Source of the DNA: an uncultured Sunxiuqinia sp.
GTDB lineage: Bacteria > Bacteroidota > Bacteroidia > Bacteroidales > Prolixibacteraceae
Assembly: GCF_947495665.1 (NCBI RefSeq)
Contig: NZ_CANLZV010000007.1
Coordinates: forward strand, 1 to 64,000
DNA length: 64,000 nucleotides
Direction: 5' to 3'
The position numbers were made by a program, and so were the translations under genes. The notes below the pieces were generated by a model. That model worked only from the letters and a program-made list of their open reading frames with translations. It did not search any database and was not told where the DNA came from. Positions 8,051 to 16,972 of this stretch are shown piece after piece (position 1 is the first letter of the stretch; each line of letters begins with the position of its first letter).

Positions 8051-8818
8051 ATGCTAAGTAAAAATAAAATAAAATTTATCCAGTCGTTGAACCGGAAAAA
8101 AACACGCGAAAAAGAAGGTGTTTTTTTAGTAGAAGGAAACAAACTTGTACTGGAAGCCATCGCCTCCCCTTTTCGGGTAAGGCTTTTAATAGGCACTGCT
8201 GAGTTTTTTGAATCGCATCAGCTCTCTTCAAACGTAGCTGATGAACTTATAGAATGCACCTCGGATGAAATCCGGAGAGCCAGTTTGCAACAAGCCCCGC
8301 AGCAAGCTATTGCTGTTGTTGAAATGCCCTCCTTCCAGCTCAAACTGAACCAGCTCAACAAAGAGTTTTCATTGGCGCTTGATTTCATTCAAGACCCCGG
8401 CAACCTAGGGACAATCATCCGGATTGCCGACTGGTTTGGTATCAGAAACCTGATTTGCTCGACCAATACTGCAGATTGCTTTAACCCCAAGGTCATTCAA
8501 TCGAGCATGGGCGCCATTTTTCGTGTGCAGGTTCACTACCTCGACCTGGAAAAACTACTCAACGAAGCAAAGCAGTCGCAATTGCCCGTGTATGGCACCT
8601 TCCTTGAAGGTGAAAACATTTACACTTCCAAGCTAACTTCTCATGGTATCCTGATACTGGGGAATGAAGGCAACGGCATTTCTCCCGAGGTCGAGAAATT
8701 GGTTCAGCAAAAACTACACATCCCTTCATTTGCCCTGGGCACTGAAGGTTCCGAATCGCTCAATGTAGCCAGCGCTGCCTCCATTTGTTGTTCGGAGTTC
8801 AAGCGCAGAACCTGTTAA
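8051..8818 (+). CDS. TrmH/SpoU family RNA 2'-O-methyltransferase
   Basis: SPOUT-class methyltransferase that transfers a methyl group from S-adenosylmethionine to a ribose 2'-OH of rRNA or tRNA. The start is set at the ATG at 8051 (MLSKNKIKFIQSL), giving 255 residues. The upstream frame adds eleven unlikely residues. An N-terminal substrate-binding domain spans about 1-95 (LNRKKTREKEGVFLVEG). The SpoU core follows with motif 1 around 117-130 (DPGNLGTIIRIADWFG), motif 2 (ILGNEGNGIS, about 199-208) and motif 3 (GSESLNVASAASI, about 232-244), which form the trefoil-knot SAM site. The exact target nucleotide is unknown. It is divergent from tamL, with a 98-base shared upstream region. Confidence 0.9.
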   Translation: MLSKNKIKFIQSLNRKKTREKEGVFLVEGNKLVLEAIASPFRVRLLIGTAEFFESHQLSSNVADELIECTSDEIRRASLQQAPQQAIAVVEMPSFQLKLNQLNKEFSLALDFIQDPGNLGTIIRIADWFGIRNLICSTNTADCFNPKVIQSSMGAIFRVQVHYLDLEKLLNEAKQSQLPVYGTFLEGENIYTSKLTSHGILILGNEGNGISPEVEKLVQQKLHIPSFALGTEGSESLNVASAASICCSEFKRRTC

Positions 8819-8890
8819 TCTCGCAGGGAATATCCAGTCGGAACCGAATACAAACAGGAGCAACGGTATTCATTACTCCTGTAGGATAAA

Positions 8891-8945
8891 AAAAAAGCTC
8901 ATCGCAGGCTACTTTTCAGTAACCGCTCGATGAGCTTTCTCTTTT
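8891..8945. terminator. Bidirectional terminator between the SpoU methyltransferase and dsbD
   Basis: AAAGCTCATCG (near 8893-8903) pairs with CGATGAGCTTT (8928-8938). A-rich and T-rich flanks on the two sides suit termination from both converging genes. The run is strongest on the minus strand. Confidence 0.8.
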
Positions 8946-8960
8946 GGTAGAAACAGTTAT

Positions 8961-10982
8961 TTAATTCCGCTTTTCAAACTCCTCCAGAGCCCGATCCAGG
9001 AAATCCACAAAATTGTCCGGATTCAAATCATAGGCTTTCGGATCAACCAACAGTTCCCCGTCGGTGTCGGTCAGCACATAGTAAGGCTGAGCATTCACGC
9101 CAAATCGTGTAATCTGGAAATCAGCATATTTCTTGCCCAAGGTCTTTTTTACTTTTCCGTCATAGCTTGAGGTTACCCATTCACTTTCGGGCAGCTTCGA
9201 CTTGTCATCAACATAGAGCGCAATAATTACAAACTCATTCTGAAGCCGGGACAACACCCGTGGGTCAGACCACACTGCAGCTTCCATCTCCCGGCAATTA
9301 ACACATCCATGCCCGGTAAAGTCAATAAAGACCGGTTTATTCAGCGCCTTGGCACAAGCCAGTCCTTGCTCGTAATCAAAGTAGCCATTCAATCCATGAG
9401 GTAGGTGCAGGAATTCACCAAACTTAGGATCCTCGCACTGCTCGTGTGCTTCATTAAAACCAATGCTGGTTCCGGAAGAACTCACCAGGCGCACCTCGTC
9501 GCGAATAATCTCATGCAAATCAAAGTCGTGCGTACTTTGCGGAGGCATATAACCGGCCAACGCTTTCAATGGCGCACCAAACATTCCGGGAATTAAATAT
9601 ATCACAAAGGAGAATGAAGCGATTGCCATCATCAAACGCGGAACAGAAATAAATTTCAAATCACTGTCATGCGAAAACTTCAATTTCCCAAGCAGGTAAA
9701 GCCCCAACAAGGTGAAAATCACAATCCAAATGGCCAGATACACTTCCCGGTCAAGGATTCCCCAGTGATAAGTCTGATCGGCAATACTCAGGAATTTCAA
9801 TCCCAGTGCCAATTCCAGGAAGCCCAGTACTACCTTAACCGAATTAAGCCATCCGCCAGATTTAGGCAAATTGCTCAACCAGCCCGGGAAAAGTGCAAAC
9901 AAGGTAAATGGCAAGGCAAAAGCCAAGGCAAATCCAAACATCCCCACAATGGGTTTCAATACTGCACCACCAGCCGACTCAACCAAAATTGCTCCAACAA
10001 TTGGGCCCGTGCAGGAGAAGGAAACCAGCACCAGCGTTAAAGCCATAAAGAAAGAGCCCAAAAAGCCTCCTTTGTCTACTTGTTTGTCCGAGCGGTTTAC
10101 CAACCAACTTGGCATGACAATTTCAAACATGCCGAAAAAGGAAAAAGCAAACAGCACAAAAATGACAAAGAATAGGATATTTGGAAGCCAGTGAGTGCTT
10201 AACCAGTTGGCCGCATCGGGACCAAAAAGAACAGCCACCAAGGTTCCGACAACTGTATAAATTGCAATGATGGAAAACCCATAAAAAGCAGCGTAAAGTC
10301 GCGATTTGATTTTTGACTCACCACTATGCATAAAGAAAGAAACCGTCATCGGAATCATCGGAAAAACACAAGGTGTAAGAATTGCGGCCAGACCAGCCAG
10401 GAAAGAGAAAAAGAAAAACAGCCACAGAGTTTCTGTCGAACCTTCTTTCCCTTTATCGGTCAATACCCGGGTCGTTTTTTCGCCCTTATCCATCGTTTCC
10501 GGCTGAACGCCCTGATCTGCCCCGGCACCATTTAGCGCAAAGGAAAAGTCAGCCTCGGTGGGTGGCAAACAGGTTTCATCGTCACAACACATAAACTCAA
10601 CATACCCTTCAATTGTCACAGGATCTGAAGTTTTCAGGCGAATAACTTGAACAAACTCTACCTGATCACTAAAATAGCGCAAATCCATCTGAAAGGTCTT
10701 GTCAAACTTTTCAGTTGGCACTGGATTCTTCTTTAAATCTCCCACAAACTCGAACTGCGAGGTGTCCGCATAATTTATCGAAGTAGCTACCGGACCGCCA
10801 TCGGGCAAGTCCGTGTCATACAAATGCCAGGTATCTTCGATAGTCGCTTTAAAGATAAGCTGAACCTCTTTACCATCCTGTTTCGAATCAAACGACCATT
10901 TTACCGGCTCCAGGATTTGCGAAAACCCCTGAATGGCAAACAAGAGCAAGAGCGATGTAAGGCAATGTTTTAGTATTTTCAT
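8961..10982 (-). CDS. dsbD: Thiol:disulfide interchange protein DsbD
   Basis: Inner-membrane electron carrier that passes reducing power from cytosolic thioredoxin to periplasmic thiol proteins. It has 673 residues, and the three-module layout is visible. A signal peptide (about 1-21) is followed by an N-terminal periplasmic domain with Cys132/Cys133 and Cys138 (MCCDDETCLP). Eight or so helices of the DsbD/CcdA core come next, with cysteines in ILTPCVFPMIP and VSFSCTGPIVG. The C-terminal thioredoxin domain has the redox pair Cys560-V-N-Cys563 (GHGCVNCREM). All six functional cysteines appear present. It is monocistronic, ending at a bidirectional terminator. Confidence 0.95.
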   Translation of the reverse strand: MKILKHCLTSLLLLFAIQGFSQILEPVKWSFDSKQDGKEVQLIFKATIEDTWHLYDTDLPDGGPVATSINYADTSQFEFVGDLKKNPVPTEKFDKTFQMDLRYFSDQVEFVQVIRLKTSDPVTIEGYVEFMCCDDETCLPPTEADFSFALNGAGADQGVQPETMDKGEKTTRVLTDKGKEGSTETLWLFFFFSFLAGLAAILTPCVFPMIPMTVSFFMHSGESKIKSRLYAAFYGFSIIAIYTVVGTLVAVLFGPDAANWLSTHWLPNILFFVIFVLFAFSFFGMFEIVMPSWLVNRSDKQVDKGGFLGSFFMALTLVLVSFSCTGPIVGAILVESAGGAVLKPIVGMFGFALAFALPFTLFALFPGWLSNLPKSGGWLNSVKVVLGFLELALGLKFLSIADQTYHWGILDREVYLAIWIVIFTLLGLYLLGKLKFSHDSDLKFISVPRLMMAIASFSFVIYLIPGMFGAPLKALAGYMPPQSTHDFDLHEIIRDEVRLVSSSGTSIGFNEAHEQCEDPKFGEFLHLPHGLNGYFDYEQGLACAKALNKPVFIDFTGHGCVNCREMEAAVWSDPRVLSRLQNEFVIIALYVDDKSKLPESEWVTSSYDGKVKKTLGKKYADFQITRFGVNAQPYYVLTDTDGELLVDPKAYDLNPDNFVDFLDRALEEFEKRN

Positions 10983-11170
10983 TGTTAACCAATTTCTTTA
11001 ATATTTTATTTTGATATGAACACAAATATAAGCAGGAAATGCTGGTTCCGGAAATGACATTCAATCATTTAAAGCCAGCGACATCACAAACGGTTATTTA
11101 AACATTTCAATATCAATATATTTGAATACTTGTTATAAAACCGCAATGATTGTTAACGTTTTTAAACAAA

Positions 11171-11201
11171 AAAAATCCCGAATCTACAATCCGGGATTTT
11201 T
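11171..11201 (-). terminator. Terminator of the rng transcript
   Basis: AAAAATCCCG (11171-11180) pairs with CGGGATTTTT (11192-11201). It starts four bases beyond the rng stop codon. The minus-strand stem is followed by a T-rich run. Confidence 0.8.
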
Positions 11202-11204
11202 TAT

Positions 11205-12755
11205 TTAAAGAATAATCTCTTCTAAATTATCGTCATAAAAATGGTATTCCAGAAAACTATAGGCATTCACACCTTCAATAGTTATTCGTTTGAAATACTT
11301 AAATGACCACTTTCGTTTGATGGAATTAATTCCCTTCGTTAAAAAAGCGGCTACATACGGATGAACTTTCAGCGTCAGACTTTTCTTATTCAAGTCCTTA
11401 AATATGTAATTCACTTTGCTGCTTAATTCATCGGTAAAGAGAATGGTCGGCGTAATTTTTCCAGTGCCTTTACATGTGGGACAAACTTCAGCAGTTTCCA
11501 CATGCTCTTCAGGTCTTACCCGCTGACGGGTGATCTGCATCAAACAGAACTTACTTAATGGAAGTATGTTGTGTTTGGTACGATCAGCGCCCATCGCCTC
11601 TTTCATACGTTCAAAAACCTTTTGTCGGTTTGCGGCTTCATGCATGTCGATAAAATCGATCACGATGATGCCTCCCATATCTCTCAACCTCAACTGTCGT
11701 GCAACTTCCTCAGCTGCTGCCAAATTAACTTCCAGTGCATTGGTTTCCTGATCTACGCCTGCTTTTGAGCGATTGCCGCTGTTAACGTCAATCACGTGGA
11801 AAGCTTCGGTGTGCTCAATGATCAGATACGCTCCGTTTTTAAACGAAACGGTTTTACCAAATGATGCTTTTACTTGCTTGTCGACCCCGTAATAATCGAA
11901 AATCGGTTGTCCACCCGTATAGGTCTTTACAATTTTCTTCTTTTCAGGGGCAATCGTGGCAATGTAATCGGCTACATCTTCTGCCACAGCAGCATCGTTT
12001 ACGATGATACTGTTAAACGTTGGGGTATAAATATCTCTAAGTAAAGCTGTGGTCCGGTCTATTTCTCCAACAATCAAAGCCGGGGCGGTGGCTTTTTTTA
12101 ACTTTTGGAAAGTGGTTTCAAACTTGGCTACCAGTCGTTTCAGTTCCTGGTCGAGTTCAGCAACTCGTTTACCTTCAGCCACCGTTCGGACAATCACACC
12201 ATATTTCTTTGGCTTAATACTTTGAATTAGTCTTTTCAGCCTGTTTTTTTCTTCGGTTGAGCTAATCTTTTGCGAAACACTCACTTTGTCGCTAAAAGGC
12301 ATCAACACTAAATTTCGTCCAGCAATTGAAAGCTCGGAGGTCAGCCGGGGTCCTTTGGTTGAAATTGGCTCCTTGGCTATTTGAACCAGAATGTTCTGGC
12401 CTGCTTGCAATACTTCTGTTACTTTTCCCTCCTTGTTGATATCTGGTAAGGAGTGAATTTTTGAGAGTGAAGAAATACGGTTCTTTTTGGAACTGGCAAT
12501 TTTCATGAACTTATTCAAAGTTGAAAATTGAGGTCCCATGTCGAGATAATGCAAAAATGCATCTTTTTCATAACCAACGTCGATGAATGCAGCGTTCAAG
12601 CTCGGCATAATTTTTTTCACCTTGGCTAAATAAATATCGCCAACGGCAAATTTTGCTCCGCTTTTTTCCCTGGTAAGTTCAACTAAGCGTTTATTTTCTA
12701 ATAAGGCAATAACGACTTCAGAGGGAGAGACATCAATAATTAGATCGCTACTCAC
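11205..12755 (-). CDS. rng: Ribonuclease G/E family endoribonuclease
   Basis: Endoribonuclease of 516 residues that processes the 5' end of 16S rRNA and turns over mRNA. The start codon is GTG at 12755. It has an S1 RNA-binding domain (about 35-120, KFAVGDIYLAKVKKIMPSLN), the RNase E/G catalytic region with the metal-binding GGIIVIDFIDM segment, and a zinc-link CPTCKGTGK near residue 430. It lacks the long C-terminal scaffold of RNase E, so it is of the RNase G type. It follows HU and the tiny mS38-like gene, an order that is kept in many Bacteroidota. An inverted repeat lies just upstream of it. Confidence 0.95.
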   Translation of the reverse strand: MSSDLIIDVSPSEVVIALLENKRLVELTREKSGAKFAVGDIYLAKVKKIMPSLNAAFIDVGYEKDAFLHYLDMGPQFSTLNKFMKIASSKKNRISSLSKIHSLPDINKEGKVTEVLQAGQNILVQIAKEPISTKGPRLTSELSIAGRNLVLMPFSDKVSVSQKISSTEEKNRLKRLIQSIKPKKYGVIVRTVAEGKRVAELDQELKRLVAKFETTFQKLKKATAPALIVGEIDRTTALLRDIYTPTFNSIIVNDAAVAEDVADYIATIAPEKKKIVKTYTGGQPIFDYYGVDKQVKASFGKTVSFKNGAYLIIEHTEAFHVIDVNSGNRSKAGVDQETNALEVNLAAAEEVARQLRLRDMGGIIVIDFIDMHEAANRQKVFERMKEAMGADRTKHNILPLSKFCLMQITRQRVRPEEHVETAEVCPTCKGTGKITPTILFTDELSSKVNYIFKDLNKKSLTLKVHPYVAAFLTKGINSIKRKWSFKYFKRITIEGVNAYSFLEYHFYDDNLEEIIL

Positions 12756-12810
12756 AACGTTATTAAAATTTGATTTATAATGTAACTGTTTACATTAGTT
12801 AATAAACGGA

Positions 12811-12843
12811 TTAAACCTAAGGCGCCATGCGCCTTAGGTTTAA
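12811..12843 (-). terminator. Perfect 15-bp inverted repeat between the mS38-like gene and rng
   Basis: TTAAACCTAAGGCGC and GCGCCTTAGGTTTAA flank a 3-base loop. The flanking minus strand has only a weak T run (TTTAATCCGTTTATT). It could be an imperfect terminator that lets some transcription into rng, or an RNase processing site at the rng 5' end. Which of these applies is not decided by the sequence. Confidence 0.6.
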
Positions 12844-12886
12844 CCAAGATTTTTCTTTTATAGCTATTGCTAAAAAAAGCGTAAGA

Positions 12887-12979
12887 CTATTTCTTTTTCT
12901 TGTGTCTGTTCTTACGTAGTCTCTTTTTACGCTTATGCGTAGACATCTTGTGTCTTTTTCTTTTTTTTCCGCTTGGCAT
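12887..12979 (-). CDS. AURKAIP1/COX24 (mS38-like) mini protein
   Basis: A 30-codon gene with ATG at 12979 and TAG at 12887-12889. It reads MPSGKKRKRHKMSTHKRKKR followed by LRKNRHKKKK. More than half of the residues are Lys, Arg or His. This matches the short Bacteroidota proteins annotated as AURKAIP1/COX24 domain proteins, related to the mitoribosomal small-subunit protein mS38. A ribosomal location is therefore likely, but not proven here. It lies 6 bases after the HU stop codon and before rng, so it is probably cotranscribed with HU. At this size most gene callers miss it. Confidence 0.85.
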   Translation of the reverse strand: MPSGKKRKRHKMSTHKRKKRLRKNRHKKKK

Positions 12980-12985
12980 AATGTT

Positions 12986-13270
12986 TTATTTTACTTGGTC
13001 TTTAACTTGAGCAACAAACGTTTTCGCAGGCTTGAAAGCTGGAATGAAGTGCTCTGGAATAATAATTGTTGTATTTTTTGAAATATTGCGTGCTGTTTTC
13101 TCTGCTCTCTTTTTCACGATAAAGCTGCCAAATCCCCGAAGATACACATTTTTTCCTTCAGTCAATGAATCTTTTACAGTTTCCATAAAAGCTTCTACAG
13201 TTTTTTGAACCGTTACTTTCTCGATTCCCGTGTTCTTGCTAATTTCATTAACAATATCTGCTTTAGTCAT
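12986..13270 (-). CDS. hup: HU family DNA-binding protein
   Basis: Histone-like protein of 94 residues that bends and compacts DNA as a dimer. It begins MTKADIVNEISKNTGIEK, has the HU core NVYLRGFGSFIVKKRAEKTARN (about 40-61, including the GFGSF turn), and ends in PAFKPAKTFVAQVK. The beta-arm region has IPEHFIPAFKPAK rather than the usual IPAxxVPxFKAGK. The RNPRTG-like tip is replaced by ARNISKN, typical of Bacteroidota HU variants. It is divergent from mutY, with back-to-back candidate -7 boxes, and is the first gene of a HU-mS38-like(-rng) unit. Confidence 0.92.
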   Translation of the reverse strand: MTKADIVNEISKNTGIEKVTVQKTVEAFMETVKDSLTEGKNVYLRGFGSFIVKKRAEKTARNISKNTTIIIPEHFIPAFKPAKTFVAQVKDQVK

Positions 13271-13322
13271 CTCTTAAAATATTTAGTTTTCAATAAATTA
13301 TATATTCACATGTTTCGGAGTG

Positions 13323-13330
13323 CAAAAATA
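13323..13330 (-). promoter_or_regulatory. Candidate -7 element of HU
   Basis: TATTTTTG on the minus strand fits TAnnTTTG and lies about 53 bases before the HU ATG. The -33 region is AT-rich without an exact TTTG at the standard spacing. Confidence 0.45.
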
Positions 13331-13366
13331 AAAATTATTTAAAAACTTTAAACACCTCAAATGAAT

Positions 13367-13374
13367 TATTTTTG
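13367..13374 (+). promoter_or_regulatory. Candidate -7 element of mutY
   Basis: TATTTTTG on the plus strand fits TAnnTTTG, with the mutY ATG 27 bases downstream. It faces away from the HU -7 box 36 bases to the left, so the two promoters probably interfere or are coregulated (inference). Confidence 0.42.
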
Positions 13375-13400
13375 CAATTCACATAGATTTTAAAGCAGTT

Positions 13401-14462
13401 ATGACAAAAGATGCCTCTTTTTCCAAAAAACTACTCCACTGGTATGAGTTCAACAAACGGGATCTCCCCTGGAGGGAAACCGCTGATCCATATGCTATTT
13501 GGCTATCGGAAATCATCCTGCAACAGACCCGCATTGACCAGGGAATGGCCTATTATATACGTTTTCTGGATGCTTACCCAAGTGTTAACGATTTTGCAAA
13601 AGCATCGGAAGATGAAATATTAAAGCTATGGCAAGGCTTAGGCTACTACTCCCGGGCCCGTAACATGCACCACACAGCCCGGGAAATTGTCTCGCAGCAC
13701 CAAGGTCGTTTTCCGGCGGACTACCAAAGCCTGCTTCGCCTAAAGGGTATCGGCGAATATACGGCAGCGGCCATTGCATCTATTGCCTACAATTTACCCC
13801 ATGCTGCCGTTGATGGAAATGTCTTCCGGGTTTTGTCACGTATTAATGGTATAGAAACTCCTATAGATACCGGACAAGGGAAAAAGCAATTTACAGCCTT
13901 GGCCAACGAACTTTTGGACCCGCAGCAGGCCGGCAATTTCAACCAAGCCCTAATGGAGTTTGGAGCCACGCTTTGCACACCTAAAAAGCCAGGCTGCGAA
14001 AGCTGTCCTTTTAATACGTCCTGCGTTGCACTCAGAAATGAAACAACGGAGTCACTCCCTGTAAAAAAAGGAAAAGTCAAAATAAGAAAGCGCTTCTTCA
14101 ATTACCTTATTATAAACGATGGCAGCCACACCTACCTTTCCAAGCGCACCTCCAACGACATTTGGAAGAACCTCTACGAGTTCCCACTCACGGAAACCTC
14201 TGACAAAAAGGAGCTTCACCAGACACTTGTCGAAAGTCAACTCATTCTGCCACAGAATGCCAAAATCGAAATAGAGGAGGAAACGCCCTGGCAAAAGCAA
14301 GTTCTCAGCCATCAACACATCTTTTATCGCTTTATCTATTTGAAAATAGGTGGAAAAATAAAACTCCCCTCCTCTGCAATTAAGGTGAATAAAAAAGATA
14401 TTTTTAACTTTGCTGTTCCAAAGCCAATTGAAAAGGAATTAAACCGAAACAACTGGCTTTGA
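13401..14462 (+). CDS. mutY: A/G-specific adenine glycosylase
   Basis: Base-excision repair enzyme of 353 residues that removes adenine opposite 8-oxoguanine. The HhH-GPD domain contains catalytic Glu37 (WLSEIILQQTR), the hairpin LKGIGEYTAAAIA (114-126) and Asp138 (AAVDGNVFR). The iron-sulfur loop has Cys192, Cys199, Cys202 and Cys208 in the CX6CX2CX5C spacing. The C-terminal Nudix-like 8-oxoG recognition domain covers about 220-350 (NYLIINDGSHTYLSKR). All key residues are present. It heads the plus-strand block with ssb, gldE and gldD, the usual order in Bacteroidota, though a 130-base gap before ssb suggests ssb also has its own promoter. Confidence 0.96.
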   Translation: MTKDASFSKKLLHWYEFNKRDLPWRETADPYAIWLSEIILQQTRIDQGMAYYIRFLDAYPSVNDFAKASEDEILKLWQGLGYYSRARNMHHTAREIVSQHQGRFPADYQSLLRLKGIGEYTAAAIASIAYNLPHAAVDGNVFRVLSRINGIETPIDTGQGKKQFTALANELLDPQQAGNFNQALMEFGATLCTPKKPGCESCPFNTSCVALRNETTESLPVKKGKVKIRKRFFNYLIINDGSHTYLSKRTSNDIWKNLYEFPLTETSDKKELHQTLVESQLILPQNAKIEIEEETPWQKQVLSHQHIFYRFIYLKIGGKIKLPSSAIKVNKKDIFNFAVPKPIEKELNRNNWL

Positions 14463-14592
14463 TTTATTCATATTGAACAGGTTATGATTTAAGGCCCCAA
14501 ATGGGTAATTCATAAAATTCTTACTAAAATATTGCCTTTCAGAGAGGGAATTTTTGTAAATTTATTATTGTTAATTCTAAAAATCTTTAATT

Positions 14593-15033
14593 ATGTCTGT
14601 AAACAAAGTAATCTTAGTCGGAAATGTCGGTCGCGATCCTGAGGTCAGATACCTGGACAAGGATGTTGCAGTCGCCAACTTCCCACTGGCCACCTCTGAA
14701 AGCTATACCGCCAAAAACGGCGAAAAAGTGACCACAACAGAATGGCACAACATTGTTATTTGGAGAGGCTTGGCCAAGGTCGTCGAGCAGTATGTGAAAA
14801 AAGGAGACCGCCTTTACATTGAAGGTCGTATTCGTACCCGCTCCTGGGAAGACAAAGAGGGCAACAAACGGTACACCACTGAAATATACGGCGACAATAT
14901 GGAAATGCTTGGTGGTTCAAGAAACCAGCAGAACAACAACGCCAGCCAACAGCAAAATGCCCAAAACCAACAGGAAAATCAGGTGAGTGAACCCGACTTC
15001 AATCCCAACGAAGAAGATGATCTACCTTTCTAG
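14593..15033 (+). CDS. ssb: Single-stranded DNA-binding protein
   Basis: Homotetrameric SSB of 146 residues. An N-terminal OB-fold (about 1-107) starts MSVNKVILVGNVGRDPEVRY. A Gln/Asn-rich flexible linker follows (about 110-130), then the acidic tip EEDDLPF, the docking site for repair and replication proteins. It binds single-stranded DNA during replication and recombination. It lies 18 bases before gldE and is probably cotranscribed with gldE-gldD. Confidence 0.96.
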   Translation: MSVNKVILVGNVGRDPEVRYLDKDVAVANFPLATSESYTAKNGEKVTTTEWHNIVIWRGLAKVVEQYVKKGDRLYIEGRIRTRSWEDKEGNKRYTTEIYGDNMEMLGGSRNQQNNNASQQQNAQNQQENQVSEPDFNPNEEDDLPF

Positions 15034-15051
15034 TAATTAAAATTAATTTAA

Positions 15052-16371
15052 TTGGAAACAGACCCTTTACCGATACTCACAGCAATCACCAGAGATATTG
15101 AATTTTATCCTCTGACAACCGCTGTAATTCTAAGCCTTGCCTTTATACTGATACTCTTGTTCTCTTCGGCCTTGATTTCAGGATCGGAAGTAGCGTATTT
15201 CTCGCTGAATCCGCAAGATCGTGAAAAGCTCAAGTCCACTAAAAGCAAGCAGAATCATGCGATATTAAAGAACCTGGAGAACCCGGAAAAGTTATTGGCG
15301 ACCATCCTGGTGGCCAATAACTTTGTTAATGTAGGCATTGTTATTCTTTCGGCCTATGCTACCGGCAAACTGTTCAATTTTGAAGCAGCCCCTACCATTG
15401 GATTTATCTTCCAGGTGGTGGTCATTACCTTTGTTCTTCTGCTTTTTGGAGAAATTGTACCTAAAGTCTATGCGAGTAGTCACCCGCTGAGTTTTGCCCG
15501 CTTCATGGCCATTCCTTTAACGGTGCTGGAACGTTTTTTCAGTCCCATCAATGCCATCCTGATTCATTCAACTTCGTTTGTGAATAAACATTTCCAGAAA
15601 CAAACTCAAAACATTTCTGTCAATGAACTTTCGCAAGCACTCGAACTAACACTCGAACATGAACATGCCGAAGACAAGGAAATTTTGGAAGGAATTGTCA
15701 AATTTGGCAATAAAAATGTAGTTGAGATCATGCGATCACGCGTTGATGTAGAGGCACTTGAAATCAAAGACTCCTACACCAAAGTCATTAATAAAATTAA
15801 CGAATCGGGCTATTCCCGTGTTCCGGTTTATGACGGATCGTTTGACAATATTAAAGGCATTCTTTACATCAAAGACTTACTTCCGCACATTCATAAAAAG
15901 GAAAACTTCAAATGGCAAACCATCATTCGTCCGCCTTTCTATGTTCCCGAAACCAAAAAGATTGACGACTTGCTCGAAGAATTCCAGAAAAACAAGGTAC
16001 ACATGGCCATCGTGGTTGATGAGTACGGCGGAAGCTCGGGCATTGTCACCCTCGAAGATGTGCTGGAGGAAATTGTGGGCGAAATAGCCGATGAGTTTGA
16101 TGACGACGATAACTATTTCACGAAGATTGCTGAAAACAAATACTTGTTTGATGGCAAAATCCTCCTCAACGACTTCTATAAAGTTACCGGAAGCAATGAT
16201 CATGTTTTTGACGACTACAAAGGAGATGCCGATACCTTGGCCGGACTGATCCTGGAACTGAAAGGGGAAATTCCGGACAAACACGAAAAATTAAACTGCG
16301 AAAATTTCGTTTTCACCATTGAAGCAGTGGATAACCGGCGCATCAAAAAAATCAAAGTCGAAATTAACTGA
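15052..16371 (+). CDS. gldE: Gliding motility-associated protein GldE (CNNM/CorC family)
   Basis: Inner-membrane protein of 439 residues. It starts with TTG at 15052, since no upstream in-frame ATG exists before ssb. The N-terminal CNNM/DUF21 domain has about four hydrophobic helices (20-200, including [10 protein letters not shown]). Two CBS domains follow (about 215-340, [15 protein letters not shown]) and then a CorC/HlyC transporter-associated domain (about 355-437). The family fits ion transporters or magnesium/cobalt-efflux-type proteins. The position directly before gldD identifies it as GldE, which supports gliding and type IX secretion in relatives, although its biochemical role is unclear. 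Confidence 0.88.
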   Translation: METDPLPILTAITRDIEFYPLTTAVILSLAFILILLFSSALISGSEVAYFSLNPQDREKLKSTKSKQNHAILKNLENPEKLLATILVANNFVNVGIVILSAYATGKLFNFEAAPTIGFIFQVVVITFVLLLFGEIVPKVYASSHPLSFARFMAIPLTVLERFFSPINAILIHSTSFVNKHFQKQTQNISVNELSQALELTLEHEHAEDKEILEGIVKFGNKNVVEIMRSRVDVEALEIKDSYTKVINKINESGYSRVPVYDGSFDNIKGILYIKDLLPHIHKKENFKWQTIIRPPFYVPETKKIDDLLEEFQKNKVHMAIVVDEYGGSSGIVTLEDVLEEIVGEIADEFDDDDNYFTKIAENKYLFDGKILLNDFYKVTGSNDHVFDDYKGDADTLAGLILELKGEIPDKHEKLNCENFVFTIEAVDNRRIKKIKVEIN

Positions 16372-16393
16372 GACTTCCTAAAAGAATGATCCT

Positions 16394-16969
16394 ATGCAAA
16401 AGCAGTTTTCTCTGATTGTCTTGCTCGTTGTGCTATTGAGCGCTTGCCAAAAAGAATATACCCCCAAACCCCGAGGTTATTTTCGAATTGAGTTTCCGGA
16501 AAAAACCTATCACCGGTTAGGGCAGAATCTTCCCTACTCCTTTGAGGTTGCCGATTACTCCATTCCCCGATCCGCTTCGGACTACACCAACACTTCCGAT
16601 TCGGGCTGGCTAACCATTAGCACGCCAGCCAACAAGGCAGACTTGCACCTGAGCTATGCCCCACTCAACAACGACTTGCAGAAACACCTGGAAGAATCGC
16701 GGCGACTTGCCTACGACCACTCCATCAAGGCAGATGCTATTGAGGAACGCTTATTCATCAACCGGGAACAACATGTCTATGGCACGATTTACTATATTGA
16801 AGGCAATGCTGCTTCGCCCATTCAGTTTTTTTTAACCGACAGCACGGAACACTTTTTGCGGGGAGCACTTTACATCCGCGAAATCCCAAACATCGACTCC
16901 ATTCGACCGGTGATCGACTTTCTGGAGCCCGATGTGATTCGTTTAATTGAAACAACCCACTGGAATTAA
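16394..16969 (+). CDS. gldD: Gliding motility lipoprotein GldD
   Basis: Lipoprotein of 191 residues. The signal peptide ends in a lipobox LLSAC with Cys18. The mature part opens with KEYTPKPRGYFRIEFPEKTY, the conserved GldD beginning. The protein is needed for gliding and, through the type IX secretion machinery, for protein export in studied Bacteroidota, but no enzymatic activity is known. It follows gldE by 22 bases and precedes the phosphopantetheinyl transferase by 3 bases, so the three are one transcript. Confidence 0.9.
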   Translation: MQKQFSLIVLLVVLLSACQKEYTPKPRGYFRIEFPEKTYHRLGQNLPYSFEVADYSIPRSASDYTNTSDSGWLTISTPANKADLHLSYAPLNNDLQKHLEESRRLAYDHSIKADAIEERLFINREQHVYGTIYYIEGNAASPIQFFLTDSTEHFLRGALYIREIPNIDSIRPVIDFLEPDVIRLIETTHWN

Positions 16970-16972
16970 CTC

